DNA of 64,000 bases from Arion vulgaris (GCA_020796225.1 CM036765.1:2360228-2424227), one strand, 5' to 3'; positions 41,570 through 52,869 are shown, numbered from the stretch's first letter. The notes: generated from the sequence alone by a model not told the origin. Numbers and translations: made by a program.

Positions 41570-41900
41570 CCAGTTCCATAAATCTCTTCATATCCTGACG
41601 CTGTTCTACAAAACAGTATTAGAGACAGTTCCATAAATCTCTTCATATCCTGACGCTGTCAGACAAAACAGTATTAGAGACAGTTCCATAAATCTCTTCA
41701 TATCCTGACGCTGTCAGACAAAACAGTATTAGAGACAGTTCCATAAATCTCTTCATATCCTGACGCTGTCAGACAAAACAGTATTAGAGACAGTTCCATA
41801 AATCTCTTCATATCCTGACGCTGTCAGACAAAACAGTATTAGAGACAGTTCCATAAATCTCTTCATATCCTGACGCTGTCAGACAAAACAGTATTAGAGA
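41570..41900. repeat. 55-bp tandem repeat, 6 copies
   Basis: Units carry CAGTTCCATAAATCTCTTCA, TATCCTGACGCTGTC and AGACAAAACAGTATTAGAGA. Copies 2-6 are nearly identical. Confidence 0.96.
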
Positions 41901-42360
41901 AAACAAGAAGAATTAAACTTCCAGAAAATTATTTTTCTCGTAAATAACAAAATGAGTCAGCTCAAACACAAAACTAGTATTAAAATAAAATATGATTTGG
42001 GAAAATAATGAAACAAAACAGGATATAATAAAGTCTGAAAAAAATGCATTGTCATTGTGTTTCTGCGAAATAAGATTCAACTGACTGAACTAAAATAATA
42101 TAGGACATGGTTCCCTGTTGACTACAATTTGATAAAGAATCTAAGGAATAGAACAGAACCTTGAAAGATAAGAAACAGTGACTTTACATTATAATACGCA
42201 ATCGTCATTCTTAGAGTGTATAAAAACTCCTCTCACTGTTTCAGTTTAACAAATTCTACAGAATCGAGATTCACTTCAGTTTTGTGGTAATTGATCTTTC
42301 TTCTAAACTAATAGTATTTAATTGTGTAACTTACATTAGTTATCTCAGTTATATCAAGAC
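41901..42360. other. No gene; isolated TATA-like motif
   Basis: AT-rich sequence. GTGTATAAAAACTCC near 42216 is followed about 20 bp on by CTCACTGTTTCAGT, which resembles a TATA box and initiator, but no gene follows. Confidence 0.3.
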
Positions 42361-42364
42361 TATC

Positions 42365-42440
42365 ATCATAACACTTCGGACACGTCCATAGGTGCTCTGA
42401 TCTTCGCCTCAACAAATCCAGCAGCATCCAGCGGCCCAAC
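42365..42440 (-). pseudogene. LINE 3' coding end (EHLWTCPKC tail)
   Basis: The reverse strand reads LLRRRSEHLWTCPKCYDD, the CxxC end of the RNase H-bearing LINE also seen at 7868-8472 and 18280-18440. Only the tail survives. Confidence 0.7.
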
Positions 42441-42574
42441 ACGCCAGTTCGATGTTGATTAAGCAATCTCTTTGCATATCTGATATGTCGTTTTTTGAGG
42501 CTGCACCAATATTGACAAGAGTAACTTCTATATTACAACGTGGTTGTATCTGACTTTCAGTCTAGGTTTCAGAT

Positions 42575-43015
42575 CCAAAAATGCAGGTTTCGGTTTGAGT
42601 GGATGTCGTTTATCGAAGTTTCTAACCTCCAGAGACATACATGGATCTACTGTGCTGGCATGCGGGTGTTTGTGGCAATTAGAAAGAACTGACTGGCTTG
42701 CGTTAACAGCATCGATTAGTAGGGAGTTGAAGATGGATAAAGGGAATGTTCTTCGGTCTCTTGACGAATGTCTGTTGGATGAAGATACTAAAATAGATGT
42801 TGAATCTATCAAGCGATGTAATCAGTTTGGAGTTACTCGATATATAAGTAGCCCTTGATGTCCGAGGGGCAGAATGAGGAGCGTGTTTAATCAGTGAGTC
42901 ACGGGAACCATTGGTATGCATAGTCTTCGATATCTCTTGGTAGAGACTGAGCATCTATGGGTCTGCCCGGAGTGCAACGATTTCAGTTTAGTAATCAATA
43001 ACCAATAGCGTAGAA
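42575..43015 (+). pseudogene. LINE RNase H tail fragment
   Basis: It parallels 47295-47712 nucleotide by nucleotide: FRFEWMSFIEVSNLQRH, then LLDEDTKIDVESIK and a tail like ETEHLWVCPECND followed by AATCAATAACCAATA. The copy starts in the middle of the RNase H domain. Confidence 0.75.
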
Positions 43016-43114
43016 TAATGTTATCAACTAGACTTATATTTATCAAATGATAACAACTATATTACTATCACAATTAATTGAATACTGCTCATTTTGTATG
43101 TGTGATACCAGGAA

Positions 43115-43428
43115 ATGACTGCTTTTTTCTCACAACAATGCATGTTACGTGACATCAGCACCACGCAGACAGTTTTTCTCACAACAATGCATGTTACGTG
43201 ACATCAGCACCACGCAGACAGTTTTTCTCACAACAATGCATGTTACGTGACATCAGCACCACGCAGACAGTTTTTCTCACAACAATGCATGTTACGTGAC
43301 ATCAGCACCGCGCAGACAGTTTTTCTCACAACAATGCATGTTACATGACATCAGCACCGCGCAGACAGTTTTTCTCACAACAATGCATGTTACATGACAT
43401 CAGCACCGCGCAGACAGTTTTTACTTGT
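43115..43428. repeat. 49-bp tandem repeat, 6 copies
   Basis: Units carry TTTTTCTCACAACAATGCAT, GTTACGTGACATCAGCACC and ACGCAGACAG. The last copies have TACATGAC and CCGCGC variants, a gradient along the array. Confidence 0.96.
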
Positions 43429-43429
43429 C

Positions 43430-44505
43430 ATTGTTTATCTGGTATACATTGTCATTTGGTCGATACGAAAACCGTTAACGTTCCCGGAAAATCACACTTG
43501 GGAATTCAAAAACCAGGATCACATGTCTACGAAACAATTGACGTAACTACTGCGCCTTCGTCCTTTGATATTAGTGCAGATACCAGATATATTTTAATTT
43601 TTTTTTTCTACACATTCCATTCGATTTTTTTTTATTCAGCGGTGTTCAACCTGTAACGAACGTGCCATCAGAGTTGTACGATGGAGTACAAAGTGATGTC
43701 AGTTATTTAGATTTGCCAATTTGTTTTGTTTGAGTAACACAATTGTAAGTTGAAATGGTCATTACGAAGGAGGCAGTGTGTTGTTAGTATTCCCAAAACC
43801 ATGGTGGTCTGAAGACAGGAAAACAAATATCAGATGTCGTCAGGGCTCTCTCAGTGGTGGCTGAACAACAGGACGTCTATGCGGTTATCGTGTCAGATTT
43901 AAAACAAACAATTGTGTGTGAAAGTATGCACTCTGGATATAGGTGGACAGTGTCATACTGAAATAGTGAAACCACCGGAGAGCGGGTGACTAATGGCTAA
44001 ATGCTGTGGTGTTTCCTTACGGAAATGTTCTGTGTTTGATTCATAGGTAAGGTCACCCGATAACTTGCACACGTGTTGCGTCAGCAAATGGTTTTAATTC
44101 TTCTGTTCTACTAATTGATTGATTGATTGATTGGACGAGCATCATTGCACTTCGGTGAGTAACTATATGTGATCCCATCTCTTTCTTACACATGAGGAAT
44201 TAAGTGGTAGAGCACAAATTCCGTAGCATCGGCGAGGGTCCTAGATGTAATTTTGAAGATTATGAAAATATTTTGTCGGAATTTTATTTTAAATCTTTCT
44301 AATGAACTTTGTCCTGACTCTTCTCGATTTTGAACTGCCAATTATTTTTTTATGTGTTCAAATTGAACATGCTACCTACGTTTTATCGTCTGTCTCCTAA
44401 AGGACTAGGAACTCGATATCACCTACACTGAGATTAGGGATCTCTGGGAAATTATCCGATGGCTCCACGAGGGAGCGAACTGTGTACTTTAGGAACGAAA
44501 GGCGA
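43430..44505. other. No gene; tRNA-like SINE head and a TTGA tail
   Basis: At 43984-44058 a tRNA-sized segment has a GGGTGAC start, a box A-like ATGGCTAAATGC, an arm CTGTG-TTTGATT-CATAG, and a GTCACCC end. Spacing is wrong for a working tRNA, so a SINE head related to SINE-3 is likelier. At 44108-44160 (TTGA)n is followed by GCATCATTGCACTTC, the complement of the LINE 3' end also seen at 62870-62925. The rest shows nothing. Confidence 0.4.
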
Positions 44506-44509
44506 GCAC

Positions 44510-46068
44510 CTATCGAGAAGCTGACAAATTGCAGCACATACTTAGTTCACACGAGAAGTTGACAAATTTCAGAACACACTTAGTCCACACGAGAAGCTGA
44601 CAAATTGCAGAACACACTTAGTCCACACGAGAAGCTGACAAATTGCAGAACACACTTAGTCCACACGAGAAGCTGACAAATTGCAGAACACACTTAATCC
44701 ACACGAGAAGCTCACAAATTGCAGAACACACTTAGTCCACACGAGAAGCTGACAAATTGCAGAACACACTTAGTCCACACGAGAAGCTGACAAATTGCAG
44801 AACACACTTAGTCCACACGAGAAGCTGACAAATTGCAGAACACACTTAATCCACACGAGAAGCTCACAAATTGCAGAACACACTTAGTCCACATGAGAAG
44901 CTACAAATTGCAGAACACACTTAGTCCACACAAGAAGCTGACAAATTGCAGAACACACTTAGTCCACACGAGAAGCTGACAAATTACAGAACACACTTAG
45001 TTCACACGAGAAGCTGACAAATTGCAGAACACACTTAGTCCACACGAGAAGCTGACAAATTGCAGAACACACTTAGTCCACACGAGAAGCTGACAAATTG
45101 CAGAACACACTTAGTCCACACGAGAAGCTGACAAATTGCAGAACACACTTAGTCCACACGAGAAGCTGACAAATTGCAGAACACACTTAATCCACACGAG
45201 AAGCTGACAAATTGCAGAACACACTTAGTCCACACGAGAAGCTGACAAATTGCAGAACACACTTAGTCCACACGAGAAGCAGACAAATTACAGAACACAC
45301 TTAATTCACTGAGAAGCTGACAAATTACAAACACACTTAGTTCACACGAGAAGCTGACAAATTGCAGAACACTCTTAGTCCACACGAGAAACTGACAAAT
45401 TGCAGAACACACTTAGTCCACACGAGAAACTGACAAATTGCAGAACACACTTAGTTCACACGAGAAGCTGACAAATTGCAGAACACACTTAGTCCACACG
45501 AGAAGCAGACAAATTGCAGAACACACTTAGTCCACACGAGAAGCAGACACATTGCAGAACACACTTGGTTCACACGAGAAGCTGACAAATTGCAGAACAC
45601 ACTTAGTCCACACGAGAAGCTGACAAATTACAGAACACACTTAGTCCACACGAGAAGCTGACAAATTGCAGAACACACTTAATTCACACGAGAAGCTGAC
45701 AAATTACAGAACACACTTAGTTCACACGAGAAGCTGACAAATTGCAGAACACACTTAGTCCACACGAGAAGCAGACAAATTACAGAACACACTTAGTCCA
45801 CACGAGAAGCAGACAAATTACAGAACACACTTAATTCACACGAGAAGCAGACAAATTACAGAACACACTTAATTCACACGAGAAGCTGACAAATTACAAA
45901 ACACACTTAGTTCACACGAGAAGCAGACAAATTACAGAACACACTTAGTCCACACGAGAAGCAGACAAATTACAGAACACACTTAATTCACACGAGAAGC
46001 TGACAAATTACAAAACACACTTAGTTCACACGAGAAGCTGACAAATTGCAGCACATACTTAGTCCACG
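44510..46068. repeat. 38-bp minisatellite, about 41 copies
   Basis: Units carry AGAAGCTGACAAATTGCAGA, ACACACTTAGTCCACACG. Variants are CAGACAAATTACAG, TTAATTCACACG and TTAATCCACACG. The GCAGAC and TTACAG forms concentrate in the right third, so the array is compositionally zoned. Confidence 0.97.
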
Positions 46069-46550
46069 AAAGGTAACTTTGGTTTTCCCGTGGCCTCCCA
46101 TAACATAAGGCCTTAGGTAAAATTCTAGGAAATGAGACCACAATCGTCGCGTCACCTCGCACTCCAGTATTGTTGTATAAAGACTAATTAATTTTAAAAA
46201 CAGCACAACATACCTAATCATGGTTATTTATGTTACAAGTTCAGTTTAAAGGAATATCAATATTATTGACACGTGTCATGAATAAATAACCATGGACTCA
46301 TTGAATTGAGTAAAATTGCCAAAAAGCTTAGTGTTCTATCAAACATATATAAAAACCAGCCCCCATTAAACAGAAATGTAGTCGGCCTAGTGTTGCCAAG
46401 GGCCACGGGTTTGCTCATCAAATATAATAACATGTGTTGTTCTAATGAGATATTAGTGTGTTCTAAATTAATAGATATTAATGAAATCTAAATGCTATTG
46501 TGAATGTTTTTTTTTTAACTAGGTTAAACTTACAGCACTAAAACATAACC

Positions 46551-46656
46551 ATGGCAGCAGCTAAAGTTTGGTCTGGCAGACGTGAGCATGAAGGTCTGCC
46601 AAAACTAGACGATTTTGTCTTGAAAGAAGAGGTTCTTCCGCCACTTAAAGATGGTG
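46551..46656 (+). CDS. PTGR1: Prostaglandin reductase 1-like, coding exon 1
   Basis: The gene encodes an NADPH-dependent 2-alkenal/15-oxo-prostaglandin 13-reductase (also leukotriene B4 12-hydroxydehydrogenase), a cytosolic MDR-superfamily enzyme. This exon starts at ATG in a good context (ACCATGGC) and encodes MAAAKVWSGRREHEGLPK, then DFVLKEEVLPPLKDG, the N-terminal GroES-like part. It ends at GATGGTG before GTAAGT (phase 1). A T-run and TTACAG just upstream (46507-46535) allow an intron in the 5' UTR. Seven exons are visible to 63467. The remaining C-terminal exons, including the active-site region around the conserved YQELRMEAF-type segment, are beyond the window. Confidence 0.92.
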
Positions 46657-46694
46657 GTAAGTTATTGTTGCTTAGATAAGATAGTATCAATTGT

Positions 46695-46875
46695 GAAGAG
46701 CGTCTGGCTAAATGGATTAGAGCGCTACCGTATTCAGACTGTTCAATTCACGGTAAGGCCAAGGATATTTTTTTCTGCTGTGCGCATTAAATTGAAATCC
46801 TAACATGAACAGCTTCGCGGCGACTGCATTAGCCATGCGGCTATTAAATTCCTCAGCGGCTAGTCGTCTGTTATG
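46695..46875 (+). mobile_element. SINE-3 copy in PTGR1 intron 1
   Basis: The head has CTGGCTAAATGGATTAGAG (box A-like) and TGTTCAATTCACGG (box B-like), followed by GGTAAGGCCAAGGAT and GAAATCCTAACATGAACAG. It matches 36345-36530 and 55130-55320. It abuts an RNase H LINE fragment. Confidence 0.75.
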
Positions 46876-46879
46876 CTGT

Positions 46880-47715
46880 GCTTCTGGATCGGAAAAAAAC
46901 CCCAAGTAGAACTAGTGACGTGTTCACTAAAGGTTCAACGTGGTTGAACTATCTCAACGTTATCATTACTCTTGGAAGAGAATGTAGAGATTGGTGCGAC
47001 ATGAAGGCTGATCTCGCAGTTAAGCAGCTGATAGAAGATAATGCAAGGGATGATGATGTTGTTGTATATACCGATGTGTCGGTTCAACGTGGTGAGAAAT
47101 CCGGCTGGGGTTTCTTGGCTAATGCGCATGGTAGGGTTGTTGCTGAGCGAAGTGGGACATACAGGACAACTACTTCTAGTATGAGGATGGAGGTTGAGGC
47201 CGTTACTGCTGCTCTCCATTGGATTTCTGGGACTTCATTTACTGGGGCAGTTGTTGTATCTGACTCTCAGTCGCTGTTTCACAAGATCCAGAAGGGCAGG
47301 TTTCGGTATGAGTGGATGTCGTCTATAGAAGTTTCTAACCTCCAGCGGCTACGTAGATATGCTGTCCTGGGCATGCGGGTGTTTACGGTAATGAGAGAGC
47401 GGACAGGCTTGCGTCAACAGCATCGATTGTTGAGAGTTGAAGATGGATAAGGGGGATATTCTTCGGTCTCTTTGGGACTCTCTGTTGGATGAGGACACTA
47501 AAATCAATGTTGAATCGATCAAAGCGATTTAAGCAGTTTGGAGTTACCCGTTGTTCAAGTCGAACTGGATGCCTGAGAGACAGAGTTAGAGGTGTGTTTA
47601 ATCAGCGAGCCACAGGAACCATCAGTATGCATACTCTTCGATATCTGTTGGGGAGACTGAGCACCTATGGGTCTGCCCGGAGAGCAATGACGTCAGTTTA
47701 GTAACCAATAACCAA
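46880..47715 (+). pseudogene. LINE RNase H domain, best preserved copy
   Basis: The frame from 46878 to 47450 is open and encodes VVVYTDVSVQRGEKSGWGF (first block, with VS for the usual GS), SSMRMEVEAVTAALHW (Glu), AVVVSDSQSLFHKIQ (Asp) and then shifts frame near 47345 before CPGHAGVYGNERADRLAST (His/Asp). The C-terminal part (47450-47712) gives ATGTISMHTLRYL and, in another frame, GETEHLWVCPESND. An ACCAATAACC tail follows. It is in intron 1 of PTGR1, sense orientation, and dead because of the frameshifts. Confidence 0.85.
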
Positions 47716-48394
47716 AAACCAATCACTAAAGGTGAAATAAATTTAAAATATGTGAAAAATGTTTTATTGTTTCGGTTTAACAGAAAATGATGCAATTTTT
47801 CAACTTTTTAATCTTGTTCTTCTTCTTCTTTTGTCGTCACACTGCTACCGGGTTGTTGCCCATTGTCGTGGTTTTCTGTTTTTGTCTTGCGCTGTTCTGG
47901 TGGCTTGTGTGATTGTTATCTTTGCTCTTTCACAGGATTCTGCTACGCCTTCTAACCATCTTTTCCGTGGTCTTCCTCTTGCCTTCTTTCCCGATGTTCT
48001 GTTGTAGAAGACTCTGTATACTGTGGAGTTTGGATGCATTCTTATTAAGTGGCCAAACCACTTCATTCTTTGTTTATCTATGTAATTCAAGCACGGTTTT
48101 GTGCCAACTTTCTTCTTATGCTGATGTTGGTGATTCTGTCTTTTCTTGTGTTGTTGGTAACTTTTCTCAGGCAACGCATTTCACATGTAGTTATTTTTGT
48201 GACTGCGCTCTGCTCAATGTCCATGTTTGGCTCTGGTAACACAAAGTAGGTATAAAAATGCTTTTGATCATCTGTTGCTTAGCTGCCTGTGAAATTTGTG
48301 GGTGCCTTAACAATGGGGCTAGCTGGTAGGTTACAGCATTTGCTTTTGTACTCTAGCCTCTATTTTCTATCCAGTTTTCCGTCGTCTGTGAATA

Positions 48395-48960
48395 GTTCAT
48401 AGTTCATAAGTACGGTTCCAACTTCACTGCAACGGGTCACCCCATAATTGCTCCGTTCCTGTGCCAATGAATATCCCACGAAATGCTAACACCTGTGAAA
48501 AGTTTCCTGTGTGAACTAATTCCAGAATGAAACAGTTGTACCGCCACAAAAAAGCAACCTGCACCGCATACTATGCATATGGCCATCGCGAATGTAGCAA
48601 CATAAAACTGTTCATCACTTGAATAGCAATTCTTGTCGAAGGAACATCAATCACTGCAAAATCCAGCTTTCTGCACTCGCAATACAACTGCATACGGCAG
48701 ATTGAGCTTGTTCGTCATAACCGCTGTCCGCCATTTTCTGAATACACACAACAAACGCACGGTTGACACAGCAAAAGCATTCCATGTAACAGTCACAGCT
48801 CACAGCGTTGCTCAAGCACTAACTCAGTAGCTCGGCAAACGAAACCGGAAATACCCGACCAAACATGGCGGGAATGCGCTAGCAAAGTCGTGTTCAGAAT
48901 CAAACCGTTTTGACTCTGAATGGTCCTTCCGCATTCCGCCATTGTTGGCCAGATTTTCTA
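48395..48960. mobile_element. 566-bp insertion of unknown type in LINE-A
   Basis: The sequence is absent from the sister LINE-A copy (53434-53460 reads straight through) and is flanked by TGAATA on both sides (48389-48394 and 48961-48966). No ORF or terminal inverted repeat was found. Near its right end CATGGCGGGAATGCGC and GCATTCCGCCATTG are inverted about 65 nt apart, which could form a hairpin. Confidence 0.6.
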
Positions 48961-49829
48961 TGAATATGCTTCCTAAGTATTTGAATTCTTTCACTTTGTT
49001 TATTTTAGTGCCATTGACATGGATGTCTAGATTATTATGTTTTCTTCCCATATTCATTATTTCTGTTTTAGTGTTGTTGATTTTCATGTCATGTTTTACA
49101 CAATTTTTGTTCAAGGTGTCAATATGATGTTGTAGATCTTGTTCATTTTGATGTATCAGGCACTGATCATCTGCAAACAACAGTTCATTTATTTCATCAT
49201 TATCTGAATTTGACTCTTGAGTTATTTTATCCATATATGCAATAAAGAGTAGTGCTGAGAGGACACAACCTTGTCTAACACCTGATGTAATGGAGAACCA
49301 GTCGGCCATTCCTTCTGTTGTTCTTACTGTACTCTGGCTATCTTGATATAAGGCCATGATATTACCTAATAGTTGTCCCTGGACGCCATATTCTTCAAGG
49401 ATCTTCCATAGTTTGCACCTGTTTACTCTATCAAATGCCTTTTCTTGGTCTATAAATATAAGCTGTTTACTTTGATTGTATTCAATTGTTTGTTCGCAGA
49501 TCTGTCCTAGTGTAAATATTGCGTCTGTGCAGCTCTTACCCTCCTAAACCCAAACTGGCTATTGCTTAACTGGGGCTCTAATATATGTCTTGCTCTTCGC
49601 TCCAATATTTTTGCAAACATTTTTCCTATATGGCTCAAAAGAGAGATACCCCTGTATGTTTCACACTCTCTTTTGTCTCCTTTGTTCTTCCATATTGGGA
49701 CAATAATACAGGGTGTTCAAGATAATAGCAGCCTGTGAATGGAGTCAATCTGGCATATATGTATGAAAATGAGAAGGTTCAGTTATGACGTAGTATAGGT
49801 CAAGGTTATGTGACGGTATGTAATTGACG

Positions 49830-50680
49830 ATGGGTTCACATGCGAGTCCCGTAATCTTATCTATGCCATTATCTGTAAGCGGTGTAACAAGGCTTATATC
49901 GGCGAGACAGGCAAGAGGCTCAGTGACCGATTCGCCCAACACTTACGCGACATACGCCAATGCTCTGTGACCCCTGTAGCCACCATTTCAATGATACTGG
50001 CCATTTAGGTGCTCACGATGTCCAGGTCACAGCCATCCGATCATGTTCCTCGGATGATCGCAGTCGATTTGCTCTGGAGAATCGGTTGATTTCTTTGTAT
50101 GGTACCTTGCGACCACGCGGGCTCAACGTATTACATTCTTATGCTTCTTAGTACTTTCTCTTCCCATGCTTTGTAATCTATATGGGTATATGTTGCATGT
50201 ATTCATGTTATATTCCATTCTTATGCTTCTTAGTACTTTCTCTTCCCATGCTTTGTAATCTATATGGGTATATGTTGCATGTATTCATGTTATATTCCAT
50301 TCTTATGCTTCTTAGTACTTTCTCTTCCCATGCTTTGTAATCTATATGGGTATATGTTGCATGTATTCAAGTTATATATTTACTAGATGTTTCATTGTTT
50401 CTTTTCCTTTCTATTTCTAGTTTTTATGTGTGTTTTTTGTGTTACATTTATTCCGTTATTCGTTTTATTCCAGATTTTCCTTAGATACGTTTGTATTTGG
50501 TCGTCCATTTGTGTTTAATTTTAATTTGTCACTCCTGTTTGTTCGTTTGCTTGATAAAGGCCTTGTTGGTCGAAACGTTGCTGTATTTTGTCATTGTTTT
50601 TGTAATTTGTAAAACTACAGTACTTTGTAATTACGTGTTTTGCCAATCAAATAGTTTTACTGCAGTTCCATATATATATA
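49830..50680 (+). mobile_element. Penelope-like element, 5'-truncated, GIY-YIG end
   Basis: It encodes CESRNLIYAIICKRCNKAYI, GETGKRLSDRFAQHLRDIR and, after a one-base shift near 49980, HFNDTGHLGAHDVQVTAI and RLISLYGTLRPRGLNVLHSY. The GETG glycine, changed to Asp at 22.2 kb, is intact here. The 3' part matches 22380-22800, with the same hammerhead-like motif at 50549-50585, and includes an 82-bp triplication. Confidence 0.88.
50135..50375. repeat. 82-bp tandem repeat, about 3 copies, in Penelope 3' UTR
   Basis: Units begin ATTCTTATGCTTCTTAGTAC at 50135, 50217 and 50299. The two other Penelope segments have one copy, so it is a local expansion. Confidence 0.93.
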
Positions 50681-51239
50681 TCTGAATATATAGTGCGGGA
50701 AGGGGCGATGAACAAATGTGACGTAAAACGAGCTAGTCAGAACCGGTTTAAATAGTACATAAACATAACGCGATAGATTATCTGGCAACTTTCGATTTGT
50801 CAATGGGGCTGCTTTAATCTTGAACACCTGTAGCTCTCTGCCAGTCATCCGGAAAATCTTGTTGTTAACTGAAAAAATCGACAACTTTCTCACTCGCACT
50901 TTAGTTAGGTAGAAGAATCCAGTTTAGTTGGTACAGTCCGGTACAATATTATTTGGATTTTGCAAATAAAGGAAAGTCACGCATACAATCGCTGAAGCGA
51001 AGCTGCTGCTCCATACATGAGACTTTTCCTAGTGATTGATGTTGATAGTGACAATGAAGTCGGATAGATATGATGATAATTTTTTTATAGGAAGTGTTAG
51101 GTGTAGTGTTAGTTAGTCGTTAGCGTTAACAACGACAAACACTCCAGACTAGTAAGAGCAACTTGTAGAAAAGTTGGTGACATTGATATTCATTCAATAT
51201 TGACAAGATAGTCATGCCATTCCACATGATTTCACTTGT

Positions 51240-51520
51240 CTCTAATTTTCGGTCTCTTGGCGACCTACTCTACTGTTGGATGAGGCCACTGAAATTGATG
51301 TTGATGTAGTCTAGTACAGCGATTTATCGAGTTTGAAATAACACGTTGTAGTACAGGTACCGTAGAACTGAAGGACAGGGAGATGAAGTGTGTTTAACCA
51401 ACGAGCCACAGAATCTATCAGTAGGCATACAATTTAACGTCTGGGGTTTTTTTTTGGGGGACTGATGGTCTGCCTGAATTGCTTTGACGCCGGACGTTCA
51501 GTAAGCAATCACAATTCTAT
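51240..51520 (+). pseudogene. LINE RNase H tail fragment, heavily decayed
   Basis: The order of short matches (GGTCTCTTGGCGA, GTTGGATGAGGCCAC, AACCAACGAGCCACAG, GGGGGACTGATGGTCTGCC, AGTAAGCAATCAC) parallels 47465-47712. No continuous frame remains. Confidence 0.6.
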
Positions 51521-51529
51521 AACTTCTGT

Positions 51530-52240
51530 AAAGTCAACACACATTTGGTCTTTAAAAGTTCTTCAGATCTTCTAGTTTCTTTTGTAGCAGCTAGAACTAA
51601 ACTTGCTTTAGTGTTGTTATCATATGCAGCTGGTAATGATAAGTAATGTTTCTAGAAGTTATTTTTCCTTCAGTGGATATTAACAATAATATTAATAGCT
51701 AGTTTAAGTTTACGTGAATGGTAGTTAGCTCTGCTGATATTAAAATTTATAACTAGTCAAATTTATTTGAGTGGTAGTTAGTCGAGTTTATACTTGGGGG
51801 TAGTTAGTCGAGTTTATACTTGGGGGTAGTTAGTTTAGCTGATATCTTTATTGTTTGTTCTCATATTCCCGCTGGTTATAGCAGAATGCAGTCCGGAGAA
51901 CGGAATACATTATATTGCAGTTTTCAGTGTGAGTTGGTGTATCTATACCTTTCGGCCCGACACATCCGACTTCAGCATAGCCTTTGTTTATTACTGAATT
52001 AGCTTCTCCCTCTTCGATTTCCACAAACTTAACCAGACTTCTTGGTAGTCTTCTGTTTCCGGGGACCCCACGGGAAGGTGGAGTGGAGTCTTGGTCAGCT
52101 TTGTTCTTGAGCTGACGCTAGCTGTCAGAGGTCACTGTCTTCTACAATCCCATGCAGCTTGTGTGTAGTCCTCCCGCCTGTTTAGCTAATATTAATAGTT
52201 AGAACTAGTTTGTTTTATAATTATCATACTAGTTTAAGTT
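51530..52240. other. Intronic, no gene seen
   Basis: A 26-bp duplication GTAGTTAGTCGAGTTTATAC (51771 and 51798) lies here. Nothing else was recognised. Confidence 0.5.
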
Positions 52241-52244
52241 TGGG

Positions 52245-52495
52245 GAGGGGGAATCTCTGTGGCCAAGCAGTTAATCGTTTGATGTGTTTTGAAAGTCATG
52301 GGTTCACCAAAATGTCATTTTTTTCAAAGTGCATTTTTTTCTCAGAGATCCTTCAGTATTGTTGCCAGAGCTACAGAGTTCATGCTTTGTGCAAGTCTTT
52401 GCAGATGGCGTGCCATTTCTGTAGAAAGTGACCTAGCCATATGGGGAAACCCAGTTTAACAAAGTCAATCCTTCACCTTTATCCCCTTATTTAGA
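52245..52495 (+). mobile_element. SINE-4 copy, tRNA-like head
   Basis: The head reads CTGTGGCCAAGCAGTTAATC (box A-like) and ATGGGTTCACCAA (box B-like). The tail ATATGGGGAAACCC, CAAAGTCAATCCTTCACC is shared with 8986-9075 and 56695-56790. Confidence 0.5.
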
Positions 52496-52547
52496 CTAGT
52501 TAAGCTCGTATGATTGGTTGTTAGTTTGTTTAGCTGATATTAGCAGT

Positions 52548-52868
52548 TCTTCTTCTTTTATCGTCATACCATTACCAGTTGTTGCCCAGTGTTGTCATTT
52601 TCTGTTTTTGTCTTTCGTTGCTCTAGTGGCTTGGATGATGAATATTTTTACTCTTGACAGGATTCTGCTATGCCATCTAGCCATTTTTGTGTGGTTTTCC
52701 TCTTGCCTACTGTCCTGATGTTCTGTTGTAGAAGACTATATACTGTGTAGTTTGGTTGCCTCCTTATTTAGTGACCAAACCACTTCATTCTTTTTTTCTC
52801 AATGTATTTCAAACAAGGTTCTGTCCCAACTTTCTTTCTTATGCTAATGTTGGTGACTGTCTGTTCTG
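52548..52868 (-). pseudogene. LINE-A 3' end, extra copy
   Basis: It repeats the 3' 320 bp of the adjacent LINE-A copy (52870 onward) in the same orientation, from its (GAA)n end through the RPRKRW region, with about 10-15% visible differences. Two LINE-A tails therefore stand in tandem. Confidence 0.8.
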
Positions 52869-52869
52869 G

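Larger units (their letters stand above)
49709..50819. mobile_element. TIR element (Tc1/mariner-like ends) carrying a Penelope fragment
   Basis: The left end CAGGGTGTTCAAGATAATAG and right end CTTTAATCTTGAACACCTG are inverted repeats, each bordered by TA. Removing the element and one TA joins the LINE-A reading frame (DWQRA to IIVPIWKNKG) without a gap, which confirms the borders. There is no transposase. Most of the interior is the Penelope-like fragment at 49830-50680. Confidence 0.88.
47815..50950 (-). pseudogene. LINE-A copy, interrupted twice
   Basis: The - strand encodes, from right to left: FPDDWQRA (50830-50860), then across an insertion IVPIWKNKG (49680-49708), RT segments, DWFSITSGVRQGCVLSALLF, INELLFADDQCLIHQNEQ (catalytic FADD), KEFKYLGSIF, and after a second insertion KQRMKWFGHLIRMHPNS with ARGRPRKRWLEGVAE. 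The 3' end carries a (GAA)n tail at 47815-47830. Insertions are at 48395-48960 and 49709-50819. The copy is 5'-truncated and frameshifted. Confidence 0.88.

Noticed and set aside
41003..41581. Pentapeptide repeat frames
   Set aside because: They are explained by the 15-bp array.
42210..42250. A polymerase II core promoter (TATAAAA plus initiator-like sequence)
   Set aside because: No gene or transcript-like sequence follows, and such motifs are common by chance in AT-rich DNA.
43984..44058. A functional tRNA gene
   Set aside because: Acceptor halves and a T-arm-like hairpin exist, but five extra bases separate them and the anticodon arm is not clear. A SINE head is likelier.
46878..47450. 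A host gene encoding a 190-residue RNase H
   Set aside because: The same family is repeated at four or more places here with LINE tails. The last catalytic block is out of frame, and it lies inside PTGR1 intron 1.
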